In this document: one piece after another, positions 1 through 8,329 of the stretch
Position numbering within the stretch: the first letter of the stretch is position 1
Layout of the letters: each line of letters opens with the position of its first letter
Notes under the pieces: generated by a model
Told to the model about the DNA's origin: nothing
Database searches by the model: none
Seen by the model: the letters and a program-made list of their open reading frames with translations, nothing else
NCBI GenBank assembly: GCA_039942715.1
Contig: JBDVBY010000007.1
Location: 62,001 to 126,000, forward strand
DNA from: JABDJX01 sp039942715
Lineage (GTDB): Bacteria; Pseudomonadota; Alphaproteobacteria; Rhodobacterales; Rhodobacteraceae
Direction of reading: 5' to 3'
DNA length: 64,000 nucleotides
Position numbers and translations under genes: made by a program

Positions 1-884
1 TCTCGTTCGGACATGGGCGGATTGAAACCGGTGTGCGCTCTGGCGATACGATTTCGCCGTTTTATGACCCGATGATTGCGAAGGTAATCACGTCTGGCCA
101 AACGCGCAGTGAAGCTTTGGTAGGGCTGCAAAAGGCGCTTGGCGATATCCATGTTGCGGGTCCGGCCACCAATGCCGAATTCTTGAACGCCCTAGCGTGC
201 CATGCGGGATTTGCAAAAGGCAACGTCGACACCGGGCTTATTGCGCGCGACCAAAAGGCGCTTACAACACCCAGTGCCCCGAGCGATCTAAGCGTCGCTC
301 TAGGTGCATTGGTGCTATCAAACATCGACACCGATAGCCCCTATGCAGGATGGCGGCTTTGGGGACGTGCGCAACACAGGCTTTGCATGGATCACGAGGG
401 AAGCAAGATTGACGTGATCCTTTCGCCTGCGCCGAACGCTGTGCACGTCACGGTTGGGCCAAGCACTGTCGTTTTGACAGGTATCACGCAAAACGAAGAT
501 CAATTGACGGCGAGTTTTGATGGCTCTCAATTTGGCGCAAAGATCCATCGCGCGTCTAGAACAAACGAGACAATGGCGAGTGTTAATCTGAACGGCGAAA
601 CGCATGTCTTTACCAAAGCTGATCCTCTTTCCGTCGCATTTGGGCATGTTGGAAGTGGTGACGATGTCACTGCCCCGATGGCAGGAATTGTGCGCAGCAT
701 GACCGCTGCTGCGGGTCAAAGCGTGGCACAGGGCGATGCGTTGATCGTGCTAGAAGCGATGAAAATGGAACACACTTTGACGGCGCCTCGTGACGGGGAA
801 ATTGGTTCTTTGATGTGCGCCGTGGGCGATCAGGTGTCAGACGGTCAGGTTCTTGTGCAACTCAAGCGTCAAGACGATGGATAG
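1..884 (+). CDS. mccA: Methylcrotonyl-CoA carboxylase biotin-containing subunit (5' truncated)
   Basis: C-terminal part of an acyl-CoA carboxylase alpha chain; the frame is open to the left edge with the first full codon at base 3. The visible protein starts in the end of the biotin-carboxylase domain (GDTISPFYDPMIAKVI) and finishes with a biotinyl domain carrying EAMKMEH, whose lysine codon at 762-764 is the expected biotin attachment site. The enzyme carboxylates an acyl-CoA using ATP and bicarbonate in the cytoplasm. Substrate is inferred from context: HMG-CoA lyase overlaps its end by 8 bases and a crotonase follows, the order of a leucine-degradation (liu) operon, so 3-methylcrotonyl-CoA is most likely. 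A second carboxylase alpha chain at 54347-56410 sits with pccB and is the propionyl-CoA enzyme. The carboxyltransferase subunit should lie to the left of the window. Confidence 0.9.
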   Translation, partial: SFGHGRIETGVRSGDTISPFYDPMIAKVITSGQTRSEALVGLQKALGDIHVAGPATNAEFLNALACHAGFAKGNVDTGLIARDQKALTTPSAPSDLSVALGALVLSNIDTDSPYAGWRLWGRAQHRLCMDHEGSKIDVILSPAPNAVHVTVGPSTVVLTGITQNEDQLTASFDGSQFGAKIHRASRTNETMASVNLNGETHVFTKADPLSVAFGHVGSGDDVTAPMAGIVRSMTAAAGQSVAQGDALIVLEAMKMEHTLTAPRDGEIGSLMCAVGDQVSDGQVLVQLKRQDDG

Positions 885-1725
885 AGTCACAATCTTTGAA
901 ATGGCGCCGCGCGATGGCTTGCAAAACGAAGCCAAGAATATCGTTACGGCGGACAAGATCAAACTGGTCGATTTGCTCAGCGCTTGTGGGTTGCGCAATA
1001 TCGAAGTGGCCAGTTTTGTCAGCCCAAAGTGGGTGCCGCAGATGGCCGATGGGGCTGACGTGCTGGCCGGGATTACGCGAAAACCGGGCACGGCTTACAC
1101 AGCGCTCACTCCAAATATGCGCGGACTTGAGGCTGCGCTCGCTGCCAAAGCGGATGAAGTGGCGATCTTTGCCTCGGCGTCCGAAGGGTTCAGTCAGCAT
1201 AACATCAATTGTTCGATTGCCGAAAGCTTGGAGCGGTTTGCGCCAATGATGCCAGTGATCAAAGAGCACGGGCTGCCGGTCCGCGGCTATGTCAGTTGCG
1301 TCACCGATTGCCCCTATGATGGCCCAACGAAACCGAGCGATGTAGCGCGCGTTGCGCGTTCGCTTTGTGATATGGGGTGCAAAGAGATCAGCCTTGGCGA
1401 CACGATTGGCAAAGGCACGCCTGAAACGATTTCGGCGATGCTTAAAGCTGTGCTGGACGCAATCCCGCCGGAACATCTTGCCGGGCATTACCACAACACC
1501 CACAACCGCGCGCTGGCGAATATTGAGGTCAGTCTAGAACATGGATTGCGCGTCTTTGATGCCGCCGCTGGCGGTTTGGGCGGCTGCCCTTATGCGCCCG
1601 GATCAAAGGGCAATGTGGCAACTGAAGAGGTTGTTGACCTTTTGGCGCGCCTTGGATTTGAAACTGGCATCGACAGCGATGCGTTGTCTATCGCCGCCAA
1701 TTTCGCTCAAAGCTTGAGGAGTTAA
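877..1725 (+). CDS. mvaB: Hydroxymethylglutaryl-CoA lyase
   Basis: Cleaves 3-hydroxy-3-methylglutaryl-CoA to acetoacetate and acetyl-CoA, the last step of leucine degradation. The 282-residue protein is a normal-length TIM-barrel member of the HMGL-like family: APRDGLQNE near the N-terminus, GDTIGKGTP and HYHNTHNRALANI for metal and substrate binding, and the glycine-rich loop GGLGGCPYAPGSKGN with the family's active-site cysteine. I prefer the ATG at 877 (MDRVTIFEMAPRDG) to the TTG at 853, because it begins where the family begins and gives an 8-base coupling overlap with the upstream carboxylase gene. A crotonase follows after 3 bases, so the three genes are co-transcribed. Confidence 0.95.
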   Translation: MDRVTIFEMAPRDGLQNEAKNIVTADKIKLVDLLSACGLRNIEVASFVSPKWVPQMADGADVLAGITRKPGTAYTALTPNMRGLEAALAAKADEVAIFASASEGFSQHNINCSIAESLERFAPMMPVIKEHGLPVRGYVSCVTDCPYDGPTKPSDVARVARSLCDMGCKEISLGDTIGKGTPETISAMLKAVLDAIPPEHLAGHYHNTHNRALANIEVSLEHGLRVFDAAAGGLGGCPYAPGSKGNVATEEVVDLLARLGFETGIDSDALSIAANFAQSLRS

Positions 1726-1728
1726 CGG

Positions 1729-2511
1729 ATGGCCTATCAAACCTTGGCAGTGGCAAGCGACGCGCGCGGAGTGGTCGACTTGTGCTTGAACAGGCCAGAG
1801 GCGCGCAACGCCATGTCAGGCCAGATGATCGAAGAACTCGCCGATTTCGCCACAACCATTGGGCAAGAACCGTCCACACGCGTGGTTGTGTTGCGCGGGG
1901 AGGGCCGCGTCTTTTGCGCAGGCGGTGATCTGGGTTGGATGAAAGCGCAAATCGAAGCGGATCGCGGCACGCGTCGCGCAGAGGCGCGCAAACTGGCCAT
2001 GATGTTGAAAGCCATGAACGAGATGCCCGTTCCGCTGATCGGAAAGTTGCACGGTGGCGCATTTGGCGGTGGCGTAGGGATGGCGTGCATTTGCGACGTT
2101 GTGATCGCGCAAGCGGACACGAAATTCGGACTAACTGAAACCAAACTGGGCCTGATCCCGGCCACGATCAGCCCCTATGTTGTGGCGCGCATCGGCGAAG
2201 GTATGGCGCGCCGTGTGTTCATGTCGTCGCGCATTTTTGAAGCGGGCGAGGCGCAAAGCTTGGGGCTTGTCGCGAAAGTCGTGGACGAACACGCTTTGGA
2301 TGACGCGGTCGAACAGGAGATTGCGCCTTATCTCTGTGCGGCTCCTAACGCCGTCGGGCACGCCAAAGCGCTGACGCGCTTTTTGGGGGCAAAGATTGAC
2401 GACGCTGTGATCGACGGCACGATTGAGCGGCTGGTCGAAACCTGGGAGGGCGAGGAGGCCAAGGCAGGCATCGACGCGTTCTTGAATAAAACGAAAGCGC
2501 CTTGGGCTTGA
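1729..2511 (+). CDS. liuC: Enoyl-CoA hydratase/isomerase family protein, probable methylglutaconyl-CoA hydratase
   Basis: Crotonase-fold protein of 260 residues, normal family length. The CoA/oxyanion-hole signatures are visible: FCAGGDLGWM around residue 63 and KLHGGAFGGGVGM around residue 105. The start ATG lies three bases after the mvaB stop and is preceded by a good ribosome site (TGAGGAG, 1714-1720). In this operon the expected reaction is hydration of 3-methylglutaconyl-CoA to HMG-CoA, which MvaB then cleaves. That assignment rests on context; crotonases are hard to assign from sequence alone, so the family call is certain and the substrate call is moderate. Confidence 0.85.
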   Translation: MAYQTLAVASDARGVVDLCLNRPEARNAMSGQMIEELADFATTIGQEPSTRVVVLRGEGRVFCAGGDLGWMKAQIEADRGTRRAEARKLAMMLKAMNEMPVPLIGKLHGGAFGGGVGMACICDVVIAQADTKFGLTETKLGLIPATISPYVVARIGEGMARRVFMSSRIFEAGEAQSLGLVAKVVDEHALDDAVEQEIAPYLCAAPNAVGHAKALTRFLGAKIDDAVIDGTIERLVETWEGEEAKAGIDAFLNKTKAPWA

Positions 2512-2541
2512 AGTAAGCTCTAAGCAATAAGGGACCTCGGT

Positions 2542-2910
2542 ATGTCATGCAGAGATTTCATCAAACAGTATGAAGTGGCTCTTGGGACCCAAGATTGGAC
2601 GAAGGTCGCCCCGCTGATTAGTGAAACAGCCAGAGTGATCTTTTCCAACGGGGCGATACATGCAGGCAAAGATGCCATCAGAACTGCCTACGAGCGCAAC
2701 TTTGCTACGATCAAAAGTGAAGAATACCGGATAGCGAACGTTTTCTGGCTGTCGGAAACACCAGATAGTGCAGCCTATATGTTCGACTTTTATTGGACTG
2801 GTATTATCGAGGGTCGAGAGGCATCAGGTTCTGGGCGAGGTATGGCTGTTTTGGTGCGCGAGACTGAAGGTTGGGTCCTTGTTGGGGAGCAGTTGGGGCC
2901 GAAGTCTTAG
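2542..2910 (+). CDS. Nuclear transport factor 2-like (SnoaL/DUF4440-type) protein
   Basis: Small 122-residue cytoplasmic protein with the length and pattern of the NTF2/SnoaL alpha+beta cone fold: an N-terminal helix (FIKQYEVALGTQDWTKVAPLI), a central acidic/aromatic core and a C-terminal strand (VRETEGWVLVGEQLG). The family covers isomerases, binding proteins and proteins of unknown role; no catalytic residue can be assigned. It lies 30 bases after the leucine genes on the same strand, so it may be read with them, and it converges on the DUF1285 gene with only 4 bases between stop codons. Confidence 0.6.
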   Translation: MSCRDFIKQYEVALGTQDWTKVAPLISETARVIFSNGAIHAGKDAIRTAYERNFATIKSEEYRIANVFWLSETPDSAAYMFDFYWTGIIEGREASGSGRGMAVLVRETEGWVLVGEQLGPKS

Positions 2911-2914
2911 CCAA

Positions 2915-3487
2915 TCACCCCAACTCATCCGACGGAATAACCGGAAAGAACGTTCCCTCCGACCACAGACCAAACCAGCCCTCATGATGCGCGCCGATAT
3001 CAACCAGACGATAAAAGCTCTTGCGATCAATCAGCGCCTCAAGACGGTCGCGGATCAGAACGTAAGGTGACGGTTCGCCTGTCTCTGGATCACGCTCAAC
3101 ACGGATCGGATGGTCTGGTCCCGCGACCGCTTTGTCGCCCAGTCCTGTCTCAAAAGTTAAGCTTTGATCGACGCCTTCACCGCTCACTTCAAAGTCGACG
3201 GCCACAAAAGGCGCGTCATCCACAGTGATTCCCACTTTTTCAACTGGGGTGACCAGAACGAAACGATCGCCGTCTTTGCGCAATATCGTTGAAAAAAGCT
3301 TCACCAATTCGGGGCGCCCAATAGGTGTGCCCAAATAGAACCATGTGCCGTCCCGCGCGATACGGATGTCCAGATCGCCGCAATCAGGGGGATTCCAGTC
3401 ATGAACTGGCGGTAAACCGCGTGTTTTTGCCGACATTGCGCTGGCAGCAAGGCCTTCAGCGGTGGGTTTCACAATGTTTTGTGCCAT
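2915..3487 (-). CDS. DUF1285 domain-containing protein
   Basis: A 190-residue protein with the DUF1285 pattern: PPVHDWNPPDCGDLDIRIA, then DGTWFYLGTPIGRPELVKLF, then a long beta-rich part ending in a tryptophan- and phenylalanine-rich tail (HHEGWFGLWSEGTFFPV). No enzymatic function is established for the family. Upstream in-frame starts exist (TTG 3511, ATG 3502); I chose the ATG at 3487 because an AAAAGG ribosome site precedes it and the family usually starts near here. It is divergent from the MoxR ATPase gene, and the 75 bases between them must hold both promoters. DUF1285 next to MoxR/DUF58 is a familiar Rhodobacterales arrangement and suggests a shared role with that operon. Confidence 0.8.
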   Translation of the reverse strand: MAQNIVKPTAEGLAASAMSAKTRGLPPVHDWNPPDCGDLDIRIARDGTWFYLGTPIGRPELVKLFSTILRKDGDRFVLVTPVEKVGITVDDAPFVAVDFEVSGEGVDQSLTFETGLGDKAVAGPDHPIRVERDPETGEPSPYVLIRDRLEALIDRKSFYRLVDIGAHHEGWFGLWSEGTFFPVIPSDELG

Positions 3488-3562
3488 TTTACCTTTTGTC
3501 ATTTGTGCCAAACGCCATACTTCGTTCTACTGAGGATAATAGTAGCTAAAGGAGCGATTGCC

Positions 3563-4570
3563 ATGTCCGATGCCCCGGAACTTGTTGCCGAGATCGAAAC
3601 GTTGGGAGGCCGGTTGGCTGAAGCCAAGGCCAGTATCACCAAGCGGTTCATCGGTCAGGAGCGTGTCGTTGATCTGGTATTGTCCTCGATCCTATGCGGT
3701 GGTCACGGTCTTTTGGTGGGTTTGCCGGGTCTTGGAAAGACGCGTTTGGTCGACACGCTCTCGACCGTGCTGGGTCTTGATGGCAAGCGTGTGCAGTTCA
3801 CGCCCGACCTGATGCCTGCGGATATTTTGGGTTCAGAAGTACTGGAAACCGGGGCCGATGGCAGCCGCGCGTTTAAGTTTATCGAAGGCCCGATTTTCTG
3901 TCAGCTGATGATGGCCGATGAGATCAACCGTGCTTCTCCGCGGACACAATCCGCGCTGCTGCAGGCGATGCAGGAAAAGTCGGTCACGATTGCCGGTGCG
4001 GCACACGCGCTTCCCGCGCCATTCCATGTGCTTGCGACACAAAACCCGATTGAACAAGAAGGCACCTATCCGCTGCCCGAAGCGCAGCTTGACCGTTTCT
4101 TGGTTCAGATCGACGTACCCTATCCGGATCGCGATACCGAACGTGATATATTGATGGCGACCACGGGCGTCGAGGAAGATGTCTCCACCCAAGTGTTCAC
4201 GCCCGAAGAGTTGATGAAGGCCCAGACCCTAGTGCGCCAGATGCCAGTGGGCGAAGGTGTCGTTGAATTGATCCTTGATCTGGTACGGGCTTGTCGCCCT
4301 GAAGAAGAGGGCGCGAGTGATCTGGTGCGTGAGAATGTTGGTTGGGGGCCGGGGCCACGTGCGGCACAGGCTTTGATGCTGACGGTGCGTGCGCAGGCGC
4401 TGTTGGAAGGTCGTTTGGTGCCTTCCGCCGAAGATGTGACCGCGATGGCGACACCTGTTTTGACGCACCGCATGGCGCTGACCTTCGCGGCACGTGCCCG
4501 AGGCGTGCAGTTGCAGGATGTCATTGATGAAGTAACGCACACAGCAGCCATGGCCAAGGCCGCAGCGTGA
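3563..4570 (+). CDS. MoxR-family AAA+ ATPase
   Basis: A 335-residue ATPase of the MoxR group, chaperone-like AAA+ proteins that act with von Willebrand A-domain partners on metal-enzyme maturation or cell-envelope tasks. Walker A is GLPGLGKT near residue 55, Walker B is MMADEINRA, and sensor 1 (VLATQNPIEQEGTYPLPEAQLDRF) is the highly typical MoxR segment. The ATG at 3563 follows AAAGGAGCG; a longer reading from 3479 adds unlikely residues. It begins a run of four genes (MoxR, DUF58, BatA-DUF4159, VWA membrane protein). Its last four bases GTGA overlap the DUF58 start, indicating translational coupling. Confidence 0.93.
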   Translation: MSDAPELVAEIETLGGRLAEAKASITKRFIGQERVVDLVLSSILCGGHGLLVGLPGLGKTRLVDTLSTVLGLDGKRVQFTPDLMPADILGSEVLETGADGSRAFKFIEGPIFCQLMMADEINRASPRTQSALLQAMQEKSVTIAGAAHALPAPFHVLATQNPIEQEGTYPLPEAQLDRFLVQIDVPYPDRDTERDILMATTGVEEDVSTQVFTPEELMKAQTLVRQMPVGEGVVELILDLVRACRPEEEGASDLVRENVGWGPGPRAAQALMLTVRAQALLEGRLVPSAEDVTAMATPVLTHRMALTFAARARGVQLQDVIDEVTHTAAMAKAAA

Positions 4571-5445
4571 GCAAAGCCGGAACTCTTCGCCAGAACGCCG
4601 AGGCGCTTGCAGGCCCGTTCCCGCCTTTGCTGGCGGCTGCCGAGCATTTGGCCTCGACTGTTGTGTTGGGTGAGCACGGCCGTCGCCGTGTTGGGCAAGG
4701 CGATGAATTTTGGCAATACCGCCCCAGCCATGCAGGCGATGAAGCGCGGATGATTGACTGGCGCCGTTCAGCCAAGGCGGACGATGCACTGTTTGTGCGT
4801 GAAAAAGAATGGCAGGCGGCGCAGTCAGTGATGATCTGGCTCGACATGGGCCGCTCTATGGCGTTTTCCTCGGCCAAGGATGTGCCGACCAAAGCGCATG
4901 AGGCGCGCCGCATCACGCTTGCGCTTGCTGTCTTGCTCAATCGCGCTGGCGAGCGGGTCGGACTGACCAATACTGCCTTGTTGCCGCGCAGCGGCCCCGT
5001 GCAACTTTTGCGCCTCACGGCCGCTTTGGCGGAAGAGGAAAATAACGTTGAATACGCAGTCCCTGATTTGCGGGGCGCTCCACCGCGCTCGCGTGGTGTG
5101 TTTGTCTCCGATTTCATGGGTGATTTCGCGCCCGTCAGCCGCGCGCTGACCAAAGCCGCGGATCGCGGTATTTCGGGTGTCTTACTGCAAGTACTGGATC
5201 CGCAAGAGGAGGCGTTTCCTTTTGATGGGCGCACGATTTTCGAGTCCGTCGGTGGAACAGTGCGGCATGAAACGCTGAAAGCGGGTGATTTACGCGACCG
5301 GTATTTAGAGCGCTTGGCAGCGCGCAAGGCGGAACTTGCGGACCTGTCGCGCGCCACGGGCTGGCAATATAGCGTGCATCATTCTGGGACCAGTGCGTCG
5401 AATGCACTGATGTGGCTTTATTCGGCTTTGGAGCGGGTGCATTGA
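4567..5445 (+). CDS. DUF58 domain-containing protein
   Basis: A 292-residue soluble protein with the DUF58 signature region (RRVGQGDEFWQYRPSHAGDEARMIDWRRSAKADD) near residues 38-75, followed by a VWA-like domain with a DMGRSM metal-site-like motif around residue 95. DUF58 proteins are regular partners of MoxR ATPases and are thought to present or bind substrates; a molecular role is not established. GTG start at 4567 overlaps the MoxR stop. The next gene starts after a 109-base gap that carries a GC-rich hairpin repeat (5493-5540), so expression may drop between the two halves of the cluster. Confidence 0.88.
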   Translation: MSKAGTLRQNAEALAGPFPPLLAAAEHLASTVVLGEHGRRRVGQGDEFWQYRPSHAGDEARMIDWRRSAKADDALFVREKEWQAAQSVMIWLDMGRSMAFSSAKDVPTKAHEARRITLALAVLLNRAGERVGLTNTALLPRSGPVQLLRLTAALAEEENNVEYAVPDLRGAPPRSRGVFVSDFMGDFAPVSRALTKAADRGISGVLLQVLDPQEEAFPFDGRTIFESVGGTVRHETLKAGDLRDRYLERLAARKAELADLSRATGWQYSVHHSGTSASNALMWLYSALERVH

Positions 5446-5492
5446 TGGTGTGCTTTGAACCTGGTTTTGCGCCGACTTTGTCGTCGCCAGAA

Positions 5493-5540
5493 GTGGGGGT
5501 TCCACCCCCACACCCCCGAGGTATTTTTAGACAGAAGAAG
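5493..5540 (+). repeat. Dispersed intergenic hairpin repeat, copy 1
   Basis: GTGGGGGT-TCC-ACCCCCAC forms an 8-bp stem with a 3-base loop and is followed by CACCCCCGAGGTATTTTTAG and an A/G-rich tail. The same plan (GC-rich hairpin, C-run, GAGRTATTTTT, AAGAAG) recurs at 46513-46570 and, inverted, at 32541-32572. It lies between the DUF58 and DUF4159 genes. Confidence 0.65.
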
Positions 5541-5554
5541 GCGGGACTGCGCTG

Positions 5555-8329
5555 ATGTGGACGATTGGGCCCATAGGTTTTGCCGTGCCGCTTTTGTTGC
5601 TGGGCCTCATTTTGCTACCGATCCTATGGCTATTGCTGCGCGCTGTGCCGCCTGCGCCTGTGAAGCGAATGTTTCCTGGCGTCGCTCTGTTATTGGGGCT
5701 GGCGGATGATGAGACACAGACGGATCGCACGCCTTGGTGGCTTTTGTTGCTGCGCATGGCAGCGGTGGCCGCAGCGATCATTGGGTTTGCCGGACCGATC
5801 CTTAATCCCAAGACGGATGCAGGTGGGAACGGTCCGCTTTTGGTCTTGATCGATGCCACATGGGCCGATGCACCGGACTGGACGCGCCGGATGGAGCGAG
5901 TGGATGCGCTTTTGAGCGAAGCAAGCCAAGCCGGGCGCGAAACCGCCCTTGTGACGCTGACAGATTTGCCACCCGATGGTGTTTTGCCATTTCGCAGCGC
6001 TGAAGCCTGGGCGCCGCAAGTGGCCGGACTGGCGCCTGTCGCATGGGCGCCGGATGTGGACAGCGTCGCGGCTTTTGCTGATGCTTTGGAAGGCGCTTTC
6101 GATACGTTTTGGCTGTCAGACGGGTTGGCGCGGGATGAGCGCGCGATTTTGCTGGACGCATTGCAGGCGCGCGGTAACGTGACGGTTTTTGAAAGCCCGC
6201 GTTCGGTGATTGGTTTGAAACCTGCGCGCTATGAGGAGGGGAATATTGTCCTTTCCGCCATTCGCAGCCGGACAGCCACAGAAGGTGGCGCAAGCGTGAT
6301 CGCCCATGGGCTTGACCCGGCTGGTACGCCGCGCGCATTGGCGCGGCTTGATCTGGCGTTTGCACCCGGTGAGGGCGAGGCGACGAACACGCTTGTTCTG
6401 CCCGCTGAGTTGCGCGATCGCGTGACCCGCTTTGAGATTGAGGGCGTGCGTTCAGCGGGTGCGGTGAGCCTGACGGATGACAGCCTGCGGCGTCGCGAAG
6501 TGGCGATCATTTCGGGGCGTGCAGAACGTGAAGGTCTGCAGCTTTTGTCCTCAACGCATTATCTTGAGCGGGCGCTTGTCACCAACGCTGATCTGATCAA
6601 TGGCGCGATCAGCGAGATTGTTTTGGCCAATCCTGACGTGATCATTTTGGCAGACGTGGTCACGCTTGTTGGTTCGGACGGCGCGGCGATTGAAGACTGG
6701 GTGCGCAAGGGGGGGCTGCTGTTGCGCTTTGCCGGGCCGCGCCTTGCTGCTTCGGATTTAGCGCGCGATGAAGAAGATACTTTGATGCCTGTGCGGTTGC
6801 GTGCTGGCGGTCGCACTGTTGGCGGCGCGATGTCTTGGGGTGAACCCAAAGCGTTGCGCGCCTTTGCCTCGGAAAGTCCGTTCTTTGGGTTGAGCATTCC
6901 CCCCGATGTGACGGTGACCAGCCAGGTCGTTGCGCAACCCGATCCGACTTTGGCGGAACGCACCATCGCGACGCTTGCCGATGGAACGCCACTTGTGACA
7001 CGCAAGCGGCTCGATTTGGGTCAGGTTGTGCTGTTTCATGTGACTGCAAACGCCGATTGGTCGACGCTGCCGCTCTCTGGGCTATTTGTTTCTATGTTGG
7101 AACGTTTGGCCGTGTCTTCGCAGCTTTCTCAGATTGAAGCCGAAGACCTTGTTGGCACAGTTTGGAGCGTGGATCAGGTGCTTAGCGGCTTTGGCGAAGT
7201 GCAGGATGCTGGAAACATGGCCGGCATTGAAGGCGAGCGCTTGGTGGAAGAAGCACCGGGGCCGGATTTGCCACCGGGTCTATATTCTGGCGAGGATCGC
7301 CGGATCGCGTTGAACGTGATAAATGCCGAGACAGTGCTGGAGCAAACGATTTGGCCCGGCGATATTGCCGTTGAAGGGTTTGCTGTGAGCGAAGAGACAC
7401 CGTTGAAAGGGTTTTTGTTGAGCATCGGTTTGCTGGCCTTGCTGGCTGATATTATCGCGACGCTTTGGTTGTCTGGCCGCCTGACCGGAGCTGTGGCGCG
7501 CGCGTCAGTCGTGGTGGTGGGTGTGCTGTTGCTGACAACGCCACATGCGCAGGCGCAAAGCGAAGATCAAGACATCGAACGGCTTTTGGCAGCAGCGTCC
7601 GAAGTGACGCTGGCCCATGTGATTACCGGGGACACATCCGTAGACGATGTGGCGTTTGCCGGATTGTCCGGTTTGTCCACCGTGTTGACGCGGCGCACCT
7701 CGATTGAACCTGCGGCACCTGTGTCGGTCAATTTGGAAACTGATGAGCTGTCTGTTTACCCGTTTCTGTACTGGCCTGTGACGCCAAGCCAACCGCGCCC
7801 GTCTTCAGAAGCATATAGTCGTCTAAATGCTTATCTACGCACAGGTGGTTTGATCCTATTTGATACGCGCGATGCAAACACTGCCGGGTTTGGCGCGACG
7901 AGTCCGAACGGGCGCAAGCTTCAGGAGCTTGCCTTGCCGCTGGATATTCCGGCCCTTGCGCCGATCCCGGGTGATCACGTTCTGACGCGCACTTTCTATT
8001 TGCTGCAGGAATTTCCAGGTCGTTTCTCGGGCCGCGAGGTTTGGGTGGAACAGGCGCCTGACGATGCCGAACAAGTCGAGGGGATGCCGTTTCGCAACCT
8101 AAATGACAATGTGACCCCGGTCGTGATCGGCGGCAATGATTGGGCGGCTGCTTGGGCCACAAACGCGCGCGGTGCCTCGATGTTCCCGGTAGGGCGCGGC
8201 TTTGCGGGCGAACGTCAACGCGAGGTGGCGTATCGCTTTGGTGTGAACCTGATCATGCATGTGCTGACCGGCAACTATAAATCGGATCAGGTCCATGTTC
8301 CCGCTTTGCTTGATCGGTTGGGCCAATGA
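5555..8329 (+). CDS. BatA/DUF4159 domain-containing membrane protein
   Basis: A 924-residue inner-membrane protein. Residues about 1-90 match the N-terminal module of BatA-type proteins: two hydrophobic segments (PIGFAVPLLLLGLILLPILW and a second near 65-85) separated by a PPAPVKRMFPG stretch. A long periplasmic or cytoplasmic region follows, then hydrophobic segments near residues 615-665, then a C-terminal DUF4159 domain (about 690-915) that resembles a glutamine-amidotransferase-like fold (RPSSEAYSRLNAYLRTGG, LILFDTRD). It is coupled to the next gene by an ATGA overlap. Such proteins accompany MoxR/DUF58 and a VWA membrane protein in many alphaproteobacteria; the process served is unknown, although the related Bat operon was linked to aerotolerance. 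Confidence 0.85.
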   Translation: MWTIGPIGFAVPLLLLGLILLPILWLLLRAVPPAPVKRMFPGVALLLGLADDETQTDRTPWWLLLLRMAAVAAAIIGFAGPILNPKTDAGGNGPLLVLIDATWADAPDWTRRMERVDALLSEASQAGRETALVTLTDLPPDGVLPFRSAEAWAPQVAGLAPVAWAPDVDSVAAFADALEGAFDTFWLSDGLARDERAILLDALQARGNVTVFESPRSVIGLKPARYEEGNIVLSAIRSRTATEGGASVIAHGLDPAGTPRALARLDLAFAPGEGEATNTLVLPAELRDRVTRFEIEGVRSAGAVSLTDDSLRRREVAIISGRAEREGLQLLSSTHYLERALVTNADLINGAISEIVLANPDVIILADVVTLVGSDGAAIEDWVRKGGLLLRFAGPRLAASDLARDEEDTLMPVRLRAGGRTVGGAMSWGEPKALRAFASESPFFGLSIPPDVTVTSQVVAQPDPTLAERTIATLADGTPLVTRKRLDLGQVVLFHVTANADWSTLPLSGLFVSMLERLAVSSQLSQIEAEDLVGTVWSVDQVLSGFGEVQDAGNMAGIEGERLVEEAPGPDLPPGLYSGEDRRIALNVINAETVLEQTIWPGDIAVEGFAVSEETPLKGFLLSIGLLALLADIIATLWLSGRLTGAVARASVVVVGVLLLTTPHAQAQSEDQDIERLLAAASEVTLAHVITGDTSVDDVAFAGLSGLSTVLTRRTSIEPAAPVSVNLETDELSVYPFLYWPVTPSQPRPSSEAYSRLNAYLRTGGLILFDTRDANTAGFGATSPNGRKLQELALPLDIPALAPIPGDHVLTRTFYLLQEFPGRFSGREVWVEQAPDDAEQVEGMPFRNLNDNVTPVVIGGNDWAAAWATNARGASMFPVGRGFAGERQREVAYRFGVNLIMHVLTGNYKSDQVHVPALLDRLGQ